Assembly: GCA_012798435.1 (NCBI GenBank)
Contig: JAAZNF010000059.1
Coordinates: forward strand, 1-40,812
DNA length: 40,812 nt
Direction: 5' to 3'
Origin: Myxococcales bacterium
GTDB taxonomy: Bacteria > Myxococcota > B64-G9
Shown here: positions 1-7,247 of the stretch, in pieces
Numbering within the stretch: the first letter of the stretch is position 1
How the letters are laid out: the number at the start of each line of letters is the position of its first letter
Position numbers and translations under genes: made by a program
The notes under the pieces: generated by a model
What the model was told of the DNA's origin: nothing
Database searches by the model: none
The model's input: the letters and a program-made list of their open reading frames with translations, nothing else

Positions 1-212
1 CCGGAGACGGCACGACCACGGACGGAGCGGACGGGGGGTCAGACGGTGGGGACGGGAAGGACGCCGGCGGTGATGGCGGTGGCGGGGATGGCGGCGATGA
101 CGCGATCGGGCCGGCCGGCGGCTGCGGTTGCGGCGGCGCGCCAGAAGGTCAGGGTCTCCTGGCGATTTCCTTGCTGCTTTTTTTGACCAGGCGACGAAAA
201 CCTCGTCCCTGA
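1..212 (+). CDS. C-terminal end of a MYXO-CTERM surface protein (5' partial)
   Basis: The reading frame is open from the left edge (first full codon at base 3) to TGA at 210-212. The visible 69 residues begin with a long Gly/Asp-rich low-complexity linker. They end in Gly-Gly-Cys-Gly-Cys-Gly-Gly, a hydrophobic stretch (LLAISLLLFL) and a basic tail TRRRKPRP. Cys-Gly, then a transmembrane helix, then an Arg cluster is the layout of the MYXO-CTERM sorting signal, which is processed and anchored on the outer surface in myxobacteria-like organisms. The function of the missing N-terminal part cannot be told. Oddly, the last two codons and the stop lie inside a repeat copied again 100 bp downstream, so the natural C-terminus may have been altered by that repeat. 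Confidence 0.75.
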   Translation, partial: GDGTTTDGADGGSDGGDGKDAGGDGGGGDGGDDAIGPAGGCGCGGAPEGQGLLAISLLLFLTRRRKPRP

Positions 213-388
213 TGACATGTAACTATTTGTAAAAACAGGGCAAATCGCAGGCGAGGCCCGGGGACAGGCCCCGTCGTTCCCGGGGACAGGCCCCGTCGTT
301 TTTCGTCCCTGATGACATGTAACTATTTGTAAAAACAGGTCAAATCACAGGCGAGGCCCGGGGAGGCCCGGGGACAGGCCCCGTCGTT
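203..388. repeat. Duplicated repeat block with three REP-like GGGGACAGGCCCC elements
   Basis: Bases 203-264 recur at 303-364, exactly 100 bp later, with only two mismatches (240/340 and 247/347). Within and after the copies the 19-bp unit GGGGACAGGCCCCGTCGTT occurs at 260-278, 282-300 and 370-388. Its core is an imperfect palindrome (GGGG-ACAGG-CCCC). Relatives of the core occur at 13019 and 23510 in this window, so it is a dispersed family and not a purely local duplication. Such elements resemble REP sequences mobilised by RAYT (Y1-type) transposases, but no transposase gene is in the window. The rest of the gene-free stretch 213-517 shows no convincing gene. A TTGACA at 448-453 lacks a good -10 partner. 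Confidence 0.8.
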
Positions 389-517
389 TTGCCCCGTTGT
401 GGCAGGCGCGGCAGGACTCCTCATTTCGATAATAATGAATATATCTGTTGACAACGAAGTCAGCCAGTCACAGAAAGCTCCTCGAACAGATCCAAAAGTC
501 TCGAGAAAGGAAAATCG

Positions 518-2212
518 ATGAAGAAACTGAACACGTTCTCCCGCCTATTCCTTTGTGGATTCGGAATGGCCCTGCTGGCGGCGGGCTGCGGCTCCAAGGA
601 GCTTTCCATCGTCCACATCACCGAGGACATCACCGCCGACACCACCTGGACCGACGACAACATCTACGTGATCGACGACTCGATCCAGATCACCGCCACC
701 CTCACCATCGAGCCGGGCACGGCGGTGAAGTTCTCCAGCGAGAAGAACTTCCAGGTGGGCACGGGCGGCAAGATCGTGGCCGACGGGCAGCAGGCGGGCA
801 CGCCCATCGTCTTCACCTCGCTCCTCGACGACCAGCACGGCGAGGACGCCAACGGCGACGGCGCGGCCACCGCCCCCGCCCCCGGCGACTGGGGCTACAT
901 CCAGGTCAAGGCGTGCGGCTCGGTGTTCAATCATTGCCTGTTCATGTACGGCGGCGCCCACATGCCCTACAGCGGCACCCTGATCCTCGACAACGACTGC
1001 GAGACCACGGTGACGAACTGCACCTTCGCCCACAACCAGGGCGGCACCCCGCAGGACCTGCGCGCGGCCACCTTGAACGCGAACGGCGCCGGCGCCGGCA
1101 CGATCATCACCGGCAACACCTTCTTCGACAACGAGGTGCCGCTGCTCATCAGCGGCAAGTTCGATCTCGACGACTCCAACGTGTTCTCTGAGCCCACCCC
1201 CGGCACCGCCAAGAACAAGTACAACGGCGTCTTCTACGGCAGCGCCTACCAGATCACCGGCAACCGCACCTGGGCCGAGAGCGATGTGCCCATCGTCATC
1301 ACCGGCCCGCTGGCCATCCCCGAGGGCGGCTCGCTCACCCTGGGCGACAAGGTGGTGGTGAAGTTCGCCGAGGACGAGCGCATCGACGTCGATGGCCGGC
1401 TGCTCGCCGACGCCGAGACGGCCATCACCTTCACCTCGCTCAAGAACGACGATGTGCTGGGAGACACCAACGGCGACGGCTCGGCCACCGCGGCCGCCCC
1501 GGGCGACTGGCGGGGGATCTACTTCACCGCGGATGGCTCGGTCCTCGACCACTGCCTGATCGAGTTCGCCGGGCACGCCAAGCCCTACAGCGGGACGATG
1601 TCGGTGGACCAGGACGCCGCCGTCACCATCACCAACTGCACCTTCGCCCATAACGCGGGCGGGACCCCAGAGGACAACCGTGCCGCCACGCTCAACCTGG
1701 GCTCGGCCAAGGCCACCTGCGTCATCACCGGCAACACCTTCTACGACAACGATCTGCCCATGGTCATCAGCGGGCTCATCAGCCTGGATGACTCCAACGT
1801 GTTTTCCGCCACCGTGAACGGCACCCCGGTGGGCAACCAGTACAACGGCATCTTCATGGACGGGGTATCCCACGCGGTGAAGGACACCACCAGCTGGGCC
1901 GAGACCGAGGTGCCCATCGTACTCTTCGAGACCGTGCTCAGCATTGGCGACGACGATGGAGGAACGCTGACCCTGGCCGACGGCGTCATCATCAAGGTGT
2001 GGAACACCCGCATCGATGTGGGCGAGTTCGGCACGCTGAACCAGGGTGCGGACAACTACTTCACCTCCTTCAAGGACGACGCTCGCCTGGGCGACAGCAA
2101 CGGCGACGGCGAGACCGCTCCGGCCAAGGGCGACTGGCTCGGCGTCAACGTGTGCAAGCCGCAGTGCGAGTACGCGAACTGGGGCAACATCCTCTACGCC
2201 ACCAACCCCTAA
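518..2212 (+). CDS. Outer-membrane lipoprotein with parallel beta-helix repeats
   Basis: The protein has 564 residues. The start is fixed by an AAAGGA ribosome site about 6 nt upstream and a lipoprotein signal (MKKLNTFSRLFLC..., lipobox LAAGC). The body is built from roughly 220-residue repeats: two full copies and a truncated third. Each carries the same landmarks: TW(T/A)(D/E), a hydrophobic strand plus 'KF', 'FTS', a (D/E)x-NGDG loop, GDW, 'HCL', 'TNCTFAHN', 'GGTP', 'ITGNTF', 'DSNVF'. The short N-x-T and G-N-T strand periodicity is typical of right-handed parallel beta-helix (PbH1/pectate-lyase-like) folds. The Asp/Asn/Gly loops look suited to calcium binding. No catalytic residues could be identified, so this may be a structural surface protein or an inactive carbohydrate binder. 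It appears to be monocistronic. Confidence 0.8.
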   Translation: MKKLNTFSRLFLCGFGMALLAAGCGSKELSIVHITEDITADTTWTDDNIYVIDDSIQITATLTIEPGTAVKFSSEKNFQVGTGGKIVADGQQAGTPIVFTSLLDDQHGEDANGDGAATAPAPGDWGYIQVKACGSVFNHCLFMYGGAHMPYSGTLILDNDCETTVTNCTFAHNQGGTPQDLRAATLNANGAGAGTIITGNTFFDNEVPLLISGKFDLDDSNVFSEPTPGTAKNKYNGVFYGSAYQITGNRTWAESDVPIVITGPLAIPEGGSLTLGDKVVVKFAEDERIDVDGRLLADAETAITFTSLKNDDVLGDTNGDGSATAAAPGDWRGIYFTADGSVLDHCLIEFAGHAKPYSGTMSVDQDAAVTITNCTFAHNAGGTPEDNRAATLNLGSAKATCVITGNTFYDNDLPMVISGLISLDDSNVFSATVNGTPVGNQYNGIFMDGVSHAVKDTTSWAETEVPIVLFETVLSIGDDDGGTLTLADGVIIKVWNTRIDVGEFGTLNQGADNYFTSFKDDARLGDSNGDGETAPAKGDWLGVNVCKPQCEYANWGNILYATNP

Positions 2213-2455
2213 CTCGAACATCTCGCAAGGGGGCCTCGCCCCCAGGCCCCCCCCCAGCAAGAGAACCCGGAAAAAAAATCGGCTTACAAGGTGAAACCCC
2301 ACCGGGGGTCGATGATGTCTCGCATCAGGTGTCTACTCATAAGGCGAGCGAAGGCCCCTTCAACGAATCGCGAGGACACCCCCAAGCCCTGACAGCAAAG
2401 ATCAGGCGAAGGCTACAAGGGAAAGATCGCGCGCGAACGCGCCGGCAACGTGGCG
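2213..2455. other. Gene-free stretch between convergent genes, with a GC hairpin
   Basis: No credible gene was found here. A perfect 6-bp stem with a 3-nt loop (GGGGGC-CTC-GCCCCC) lies at 2229-2243, 17 nt after the beta-helix lipoprotein stop. It could help end transcription, but no T-run follows it. A C9 homopolymer-like run comes right after. The remainder shows nothing recognisable. Confidence 0.4.
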
Positions 2456-2698
2456 CTACGACTGCGGCTTGTGACAGGACACGCAGCCGGTGCGCGTGGG
2501 ATGCGGGGTGACCTTGGCCCCACCGGCGCCACTCTGGTGGCACCCCAGGCAGTAGGCGTCATCCGTCTGTGTGGTCGAGTGCGGGATGGCCGGCGGCTGG
2601 TCGTCGCCGCCTCCACACGCCGGGAACATCGTCAAGGCGAACAGCAACACGAGGGACAGGGTTGCCACCCGCACGCCTCGCGGGATACGGCGGCGCAT
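2456..2698 (-). CDS. Small dihaem c-type cytochrome-like lipoprotein (80 aa)
   Basis: An 80-residue protein with a basic N-terminus and hydrophobic signal (LSLVLLFALTMF) ending in PACGGG, a loose lipobox. The mature part has only about 50 residues and carries two haem c attachment motifs, CLGCH and CVSCH, with a 'HPTR' histidine between them that could be an axial ligand. It is probably an exported electron carrier held at a membrane, or a fragment-sized relative of NapB/cytochrome c7-type proteins. GGAGGT sits 4-5 nt before the ATG. A sigma-70-like promoter lies 20-50 nt upstream, which supports the gene despite its size. It diverges from rarA. The partner redox enzyme is not visible nearby. 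Confidence 0.75.
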   Translation of the reverse strand: MRRRIPRGVRVATLSLVLLFALTMFPACGGGDDQPPAIPHSTTQTDDAYCLGCHQSGAGGAKVTPHPTRTGCVSCHKPQS

Positions 2699-2725
2699 GA
2701 TGACCTCCAGGATAACAACTATCCG

Positions 2726-2754
2726 AATATACTCCGAAGCCCGGATGGATGCAA
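2726..2754 (-). promoter_or_regulatory. Sigma-70-like promoter for the small dihaem cytochrome
   Basis: On the minus strand, TTGCAT (2754-2749), a 17-bp spacer, then TATATT (2731-2726). Spacing is ideal and the -10 is 5 of 6. Transcription would begin near 2719, about 20 nt before the ATG at 2698, leaving room for the GGAGGT site. Prediction by eye only. Confidence 0.5.
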
Positions 2755-2781
2755 TTGAATCGTGTGGGCCGACCGGCTAGC

Positions 2782-4143
2782 ATGCCGCGCATGGACCAGA
2801 GCGAACTCTTCGGCCCCAAGAACGACGGGCGCGCCGACGCGCCGCTGGCCGAGCGCATGCGCCCGAAGGAGCTATTGGAGTTCGTGGGCCAGGAGGAGAT
2901 CCTGGGCCCGGGCCGGCTGCTGTCCGAGGCCATCCGCCAGGACCACCTGCCCTCCATGATCCTGTGGGGCCCGCCGGGCTGCGGCAAGACCGCGCTGGCC
3001 TCGGTGATCGCCCGCACCACCGGGGCCGTCTTCGTGCCCTTCTCCGCGGTGCTGGGCGGGGTGCGCGAGATCCGCGAGATCGTGGAGCGGGCCCGGTTGA
3101 GCCGCGCGCGGGAGGGAAAGCCCACCATCCTGTTCATCGACGAGATCCACCACCTCAACAAGTCGCAGCAGGACGCCCTGCTGCCCCACGTGGAGCGCGG
3201 CACGGTGACGCTGATCGGCGCCACCACCGAGAACCCCTCCTTCGAGGTCAACGCCGCCCTGCTCTCGCGCTGCCGGGTGTTCCTGCTGAAGCCTCTCTCC
3301 GAGGAGCACTTGGCCGCCATCGCACGCCGGGCCATCTCCGATGCCGAGCGGGGCCTGGGGGCACTGGGGCTGACCATCGAGCCTGAGGCGCTCGAGCTCC
3401 TCGCGCGCGCCAGTCAGGGGGACGCCCGCCGAACGCTGAACACGCTCGAGGCCGCGGCACGCTACCTGGCCTCGCGCGGTGAGAAGACCATCACGCCGGA
3501 CACCGTGCGCGAGGCCGTGCAGCACAAGGCCCTGCTCTACGACCGCACCGGCGAGGAGCACTACAACCTGGTCTCGGCGTTCATCAAGAGCCTGCGCGGC
3601 TCGGATCCGGACGCGGCCGTGTACTGGATGACGCGCATGCTGGAGGGGGGCGAAGACCCGCGCTTCCTGCTGCGGCGCATGCTCATCTTCGCCTCCGAGG
3701 ACATCGGCAACGCCGACCCGCGGGCGCTGGTGCTAGCCGCCGCGGCGCTCTCGGCGTGCGAGTTCGTGGGCTTGCCGGAGGCGGTGTTGACCCTCTCCCA
3801 GCTCGCCACCTACCTGGCCTGCGCCCCGAAGAGCAACGCATCTCTGCTCGCCTGGACTCGGGCCCGGAAAGACGTGGTCGAGCACGGGCCGCTGTCGGTG
3901 CCGCTGCACCTGCGTAACGCCCCGACCTCGCTGATGAAGAACCTCGGCTATGGCAAGGAGTACCGCTATCCGCACGACTTTGCGGGAAACTACGTCCCCG
4001 AGAACTACCTGCCGGAGAAGCTTTTACGCCGGCGATACTACACCCCCACGGACAACGGCGCCGAGGCCGAGATCGCCCGACGCCTTGAGGAGCTGCGCGC
4101 GCGCGCGGGGAAGCCGGCGCCACCGGAGGAGCAGGACGAGTGA
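2782..4143 (+). CDS. rarA: Replication-associated recombination protein A (AAA+ ATPase)
   Basis: RarA/MgsA family, a clamp-loader-like AAA+ ATPase that acts at stalled replication forks in the cytoplasm. Using the ATG at 2782 the protein has 453 residues, near the family norm (E. coli about 447). It shows 'LAERMRP', Walker A GPPGCGKT (residues 63-70), Walker B LFIDEIHH (about 117-124), the sensor-1 region ATTENPSFE, 'LLSRCRVF' and 'GDARRTLNTLE'. The strongly conserved C-terminal family blocks SEDIGNADPRA, LACAPKSNA, VPLHLRNAPT and YGKEYRYPHDF are also present. An in-frame ATG at 2749 exists but overlaps the divergent promoter of the neighbouring gene; 2791 is the other alternative. The downstream yidD-like gene starts inside its stop (GTGA overlap), so the two are translationally coupled. 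Confidence 0.96.
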   Translation: MPRMDQSELFGPKNDGRADAPLAERMRPKELLEFVGQEEILGPGRLLSEAIRQDHLPSMILWGPPGCGKTALASVIARTTGAVFVPFSAVLGGVREIREIVERARLSRAREGKPTILFIDEIHHLNKSQQDALLPHVERGTVTLIGATTENPSFEVNAALLSRCRVFLLKPLSEEHLAAIARRAISDAERGLGALGLTIEPEALELLARASQGDARRTLNTLEAAARYLASRGEKTITPDTVREAVQHKALLYDRTGEEHYNLVSAFIKSLRGSDPDAAVYWMTRMLEGGEDPRFLLRRMLIFASEDIGNADPRALVLAAAALSACEFVGLPEAVLTLSQLATYLACAPKSNASLLAWTRARKDVVEHGPLSVPLHLRNAPTSLMKNLGYGKEYRYPHDFAGNYVPENYLPEKLLRRRYYTPTDNGAEAEIARRLEELRARAGKPAPPEEQDE

Positions 4144-4607
4144 GCCCTCTGCCGCGGCTGCTGGGGTGTCTGGCCCTGATCGGAGCCGCCAGCCTGCCCG
4201 CGGCGGGGGGCGAGTTCGGCCCCTGGTCCGCGGACGAGCGGCACCCGGTGACCCGGGAGGCCGAGGCGAGCGCCGGGCCACGGACCGTGCCGCCCGGTGC
4301 GCCCCGGGCCGAGGACGAACTCTTCCTGGGCCTCATGTTCCGCTTCTGGGTGGATGGGCTCTCGCGGGCCGACGGCGATCGCTGCGCCCACCAACCGTCC
4401 TGCTCGGCCTATGCGCGCAAGGTCATGCTGCGCCATTCCTTCCCCGTGTCGGGCTGGATGGCCCTGGCCCGCCTGTGGCGCGGCGCTCGCAGCAGCGCCC
4501 TACGCGAGCTTCCGCTCGTGCTCGTGGACGGCGCGCTGCGGCTGCTGGATCGGGTGGAGGACGGGAAATTCTGGGCGGCGGGCTACCTGCCGCTCTCGGG
4601 CCGGTAG
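4140..4607 (+). CDS. Exported YidD-like protein (membrane insertion efficiency factor family)
   Basis: A 155-residue protein starting at GTG, overlapping the rarA stop by 4 nt. Residues 1-24 look like a signal peptide or anchor (RLLGCLALIGAASLPAAGG). The second half carries the YidD hallmark CxxxPSCSxYA (C-A-H-Q-P-S-C-S-A-Y) followed by the usual amphipathic 'GWMALARLWRG'. Standard YidD is about 70-90 residues, sits on the cytoplasmic face of the inner membrane and aids YidC-dependent insertion. Here an N-terminal extension with an export-like signal has been added, and the usual trailing Arg-Cys-His/Asn-Pro motif is not evident. The protein may therefore work in the periplasm or be a divergent family member with another role. 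It converges with the response regulator gene, overlapping by 25 nt. Confidence 0.7.
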   Translation: MSPLPRLLGCLALIGAASLPAAGGEFGPWSADERHPVTREAEASAGPRTVPPGAPRAEDELFLGLMFRFWVDGLSRADGDRCAHQPSCSAYARKVMLRHSFPVSGWMALARLWRGARSSALRELPLVLVDGALRLLDRVEDGKFWAAGYLPLSGR

Positions 4608-5539
4608 AAGTACGTGGTGTGCTGGTACAGGCAGATCTGCCGGCCGCCCGCCTGGCGGGCCTGGCGCAGGGCGTCTTCGAGCTGTGAAAGCAGCACCTCG
4701 GCCGAGTTCACGTCTTTGTTGGGATAGAAGGCCACGCCCAGGCTGAAGCCAGGCGTCACCACCTTGCCCCCGGCCGTGAAGGCATGCGCCTGCAGGCGCG
4801 CCAGGATCCGGCTGGCCACGGACAAGGAGCCGGTGAAGTGGGTGCGCGGCAGGATGAGCACAAAGCGGTCCGCCTCGGGGCGGGTCAGGATGTCGAACTC
4901 GCGCACCCCCTGCTCCAGGATCTGGGCGACCTCATGGACCACTGCCTCCAGGCCCTCCGCGCCCGCCTGCCGGCCGAGCTCGGCGGCGTTGTCGAGGCTG
5001 ACCGCCAGGCAGGAGAGCGGCTCCTTGTAACGCTCGGCGCGCGCAAATTCGTCGTGCAGGCGCTGGGTGAGGTAGCGGGCGTTGAACAGGCCGGTCGCGG
5101 GGTCCGCGATCGCCTGATCCTCGAGGCGTTTCTGGTTCTGGTTGATACGGTCCTGCAGTTTCTTGATCCGCAGCAACGCCTCCATGCGGGCGAGCAGCTC
5201 GCGCGGGTTGGCCGGCTTGCTGAGGTAGTCGTCGGCGCCCAGGCGCAAACCTTGCACCCGGCTCTCGAGATCGTTTTTCGCGGTGAGCAGGATCACCGGC
5301 AGGAAACGCTGGCCCTGGTTGGCCTTGAGCAGCCGGCACACCTCGAGGCCCGACAGCCCCGGCATGACCACGTCGAGGAGCACCAGATCGGGAGAGTGGT
5401 CCCGCACCGCGGCCATGGCGGCGTTGCCGTCCGCGGCCTCGGTCACCCGGAAACCTTCTCGCTCGAGGAGTTCCCTGAGGTGATCGCGCGTCGCCGGCTC
5501 GTCATCGACGATAAGCACCAGGGACTTCTCTTCTTCCAC
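4583..5539 (-). CDS. Response regulator with degenerate GGDEF domain
   Basis: A receiver domain (about residues 7-122) has acidic pocket VDDE (11-14), phospho-acceptor Asp56 in LLDVVMPG, 'LLTAK' and Lys108 in YLSKP. A coiled linker follows (125-142), then a diguanylate-cyclase-like domain (about 143-318) opening with DPATGLFNARYL. The catalytic GGDEF loop is replaced by PEADRF (221-226), so cyclase activity is very unlikely. It may bind GTP or c-di-GMP, or act as a signalling scaffold. GTG at 5539 is chosen because GGAGG lies 4 nt upstream and a promoter-like element at 5611-5639 would put the RNA start downstream of the in-frame ATG at 5620. Length is 318 aa. It is divergent from the PEGA-protein gene. 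Confidence 0.85.
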   Translation of the reverse strand: MEEEKSLVLIVDDEPATRDHLRELLEREGFRVTEAADGNAAMAAVRDHSPDLVLLDVVMPGLSGLEVCRLLKANQGQRFLPVILLTAKNDLESRVQGLRLGADDYLSKPANPRELLARMEALLRIKKLQDRINQNQKRLEDQAIADPATGLFNARYLTQRLHDEFARAERYKEPLSCLAVSLDNAAELGRQAGAEGLEAVVHEVAQILEQGVREFDILTRPEADRFVLILPRTHFTGSLSVASRILARLQAHAFTAGGKVVTPGFSLGVAFYPNKDVNSAEVLLSQLEDALRQARQAGGRQICLYQHTTYFYRPESGR

Positions 5540-5610
5540 CGCGCCTCCAGGGAAAGCCTCTGAGATGAGCCATCGCGGCTCACTCTCTATCGCGCCGCGC
5601 CAACGAACAA

Positions 5611-5639
5611 AGTATGGCACGGCGAACCCGTCGATTCAA
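5611..5639 (-). promoter_or_regulatory. Sigma-70-like promoter of the REC-GGDEF gene
   Basis: Minus strand: TTGAAT (5639-5634), a 17-bp spacer, CATACT (5616-5611), each 4 of 6 to consensus. The expected start is near 5604, giving a 65-nt leader to GTG 5539. If used, it excludes the upstream ATG at 5620 as the translation start. Confidence 0.4.
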
Positions 5640-5658
5640 CAGACCCGCACGAGGCCCT

Positions 5659-5670
5659 GACAGCGCTGTC
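5659..5670. promoter_or_regulatory. Perfect 12-bp palindrome in the divergent intergenic region
   Basis: GACAGCGCTGTC is a perfect palindrome lying 20 bp upstream of the -35 of the REC-GGDEF gene and about 120 bp upstream of the sigma-54-like promoter of the PEGA gene. Its position fits an operator or an enhancer-binding half, but the binding protein is unknown. The remainder of 5540-5865 holds the two promoters and no gene. Confidence 0.35.
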
Positions 5671-5791
5671 GCACCCGATGCGGCAACAACGACATGCCGG
5701 CACCATCGAAGATGTCTTTCGGGAGTGCCACCCACCCCGTAACATCCTGATTGAAAAACTAAAAAGAAGCAGTGTGACGGAAGACACCTCG

Positions 5792-5807
5792 TGGCGTGCT
5801 TTTTGCT
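5792..5807 (+). promoter_or_regulatory. Sigma-54 (-24/-12) promoter for the PEGA outer-membrane protein
   Basis: TGGCGTG, 4 nt, TTGCT: the -24 GG (5793-5794) and -12 GC (5805-5806) are separated by exactly 10 bp as RpoN promoters require. The predicted transcript start is near 5818, about 48 nt before the ATG at 5866. Such promoters need a bacterial enhancer-binding ATPase, which is not encoded in this window. Confidence 0.6.
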
Positions 5808-5865
5808 TGGTGGCGAGACTGCGTTCCTTTTCTCGAGTGAAGGCCAACCCAAGGAGTCCTCTCCG

Positions 5866-7236
5866 ATGAAAAAACTATTTCCATCTCTCATGAGCTGCAT
5901 CATTTCGGCCGTCGTCGCCCAGGCCGCCTGGGCGGACGAAACCTTCGAGAAGCACCAACCGGCGATGGATGCGCGGACCGCCGCCGACGAACAAGTGGTG
6001 GAGATCCTGCTCGCGCCGCTCGGGGCGGAGGGCCAAGAGGGCGAGTCCCGCGGGCTCATCCCCATGGTGACCCGGTTGGTGCAAAACACGCTCTCCCGCG
6101 TGCCGGCGGTGAAGTTGACCCCGCCGGGCAAGCTGCCCGAGCTCGACAAGCGCTTTGTGGACTTTTCGGCCCTGGCTTCCATGGAGCGGCTTGCGCTCAT
6201 CGACCTCAAGAACCAGACCGGGCTGGACGGGGTGATCTTCGTGTCCTGGCGCTGGGAGGAGGCGAGCTTCGAGCTCGCGCTCGGCCTGGTCGATCTGCGC
6301 AACGGCCGTGTCCACCTGTCCCGGAAGTTCAGCGAGCCCTTCGGCGCTGTCCTGCTCTCGCACATCGAGGAGGCGATCGAGGGTTTCGCAATCTCCATCC
6401 GGCGCAGCATCCGGGTGACCATCCAGGTGACCTCCGAACCCGAAGGTTGCGAGGTGTTCGTCAACGATCAGCCCGTGGGCAAGACCCCGCAGACCGTCGA
6501 GCTGCGCACCGGGACCTACCGTCTCCGGGTAGAGCACGAGGGATACCGGCCGCACCTGTCCACCCACGACCTTTCGGACGGCGACCGGCTGGAGCTGCAC
6601 GCCGTGCTGCAGAATCCCTTGGCGGCGCGATTCCTCAACGCCCCTCCCGGCCTGCGGGTGGACTCGCGCGAGCTTTCGGCCGGCTACCGTTACGTCTTTG
6701 TCAACAGCGACGAACCCGCGTGGCGCCACGGGCATTCCTTGCTGCTGGACGGCACCCTGCGCATCAACGATTGGCAGGCGGGGCTGCGCTTCGGCTTCTC
6801 CGCTTTCGAGTCCCACCAGCGCCTGGACACCTTCCTGGGGCAGAACGAGGGCGACTTCGTGCTGCAACACAACCTGATCCAGCTCATGGCGCTGTGCCTC
6901 TACCCGGTGTGGGAGAAGTACTCCTTCGCCCACCTGAAACTGGGCGCGGCGGCCGGGCTGGCCTGGTCCTCGGCCAAGAGCGCGGCCCGCTCGACCGACA
7001 AGTGGACCGGCGCGGCCGACCTGTTCGCCCAGGCCGAGGTGCGCCTGCTGCGCTCCGGCAATTTCGGCATCGATCTGCTGCTCTCGCTGGGGTTCTCGTA
7101 CCTCGGGGAACTCCCGTACCTCGAGAAGACCTTCAGCCTGTTCGGAGAGGGCGAGGAGCGGGTACGGAACCGCCACATGTTCGGTCCGACCGGCTCGGCC
7201 GCACTTCAGTTCAAGTGGTACAACGACATTTTCTAG
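5866..7236 (+). CDS. PEGA-domain protein with C-terminal outer-membrane beta-barrel
   Basis: A 456-residue protein. The start is set by AAGGAG 9 nt upstream and a clean signal peptide (MKKLFPSL... cleaved after AAWA). Residues about 40-180 form a mixed region giving 'EILLAPLG', 'GLDGVIFVSW', 'LGLVDLRNGRVHLSRKF', like the FlgO/TolB-type ligand domains often placed before PEGA. Residues 183-250 are a PEGA domain (SEPEGCEVFVNDQPVGKTP..., then GTYRLRVEHEGY). After it come about 200 residues of alternating amphipathic strands ending in FKWYNDIF. A terminal Phe is the classical outer-membrane barrel signature. It may anchor to peptidoglycan or polysaccharide through PEGA. A small lipoprotein gene follows after 11 nt, so they are co-transcribed, probably from the sigma-54 promoter. 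Confidence 0.8.
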   Translation: MKKLFPSLMSCIISAVVAQAAWADETFEKHQPAMDARTAADEQVVEILLAPLGAEGQEGESRGLIPMVTRLVQNTLSRVPAVKLTPPGKLPELDKRFVDFSALASMERLALIDLKNQTGLDGVIFVSWRWEEASFELALGLVDLRNGRVHLSRKFSEPFGAVLLSHIEEAIEGFAISIRRSIRVTIQVTSEPEGCEVFVNDQPVGKTPQTVELRTGTYRLRVEHEGYRPHLSTHDLSDGDRLELHAVLQNPLAARFLNAPPGLRVDSRELSAGYRYVFVNSDEPAWRHGHSLLLDGTLRINDWQAGLRFGFSAFESHQRLDTFLGQNEGDFVLQHNLIQLMALCLYPVWEKYSFAHLKLGAAAGLAWSSAKSAARSTDKWTGAADLFAQAEVRLLRSGNFGIDLLLSLGFSYLGELPYLEKTFSLFGEGEERVRNRHMFGPTGSAALQFKWYNDIF

Positions 7237-7247
7237 GAGGCTCTGCC

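Noticed and set aside
448-476. TTGACA promoter before the beta-helix lipoprotein
   Set aside because: A perfect -35 but CAGAAA at the required -10 distance, so not supported.
448-1191. 247-aa plus-strand frame overlapping the beta-helix lipoprotein start
   Set aside because: Arg/His-rich frame-shifted shadow. The 518 start has a ribosome site and lipoprotein signal.
545-2302. Long minus-strand open frame (585 aa) opposite the beta-helix lipoprotein
   Set aside because: It mirrors the GC-rich codons of the real gene, has no ribosome site, signal or domain, and is full of Val/Gly/Ala/Arg as antisense frames are here.
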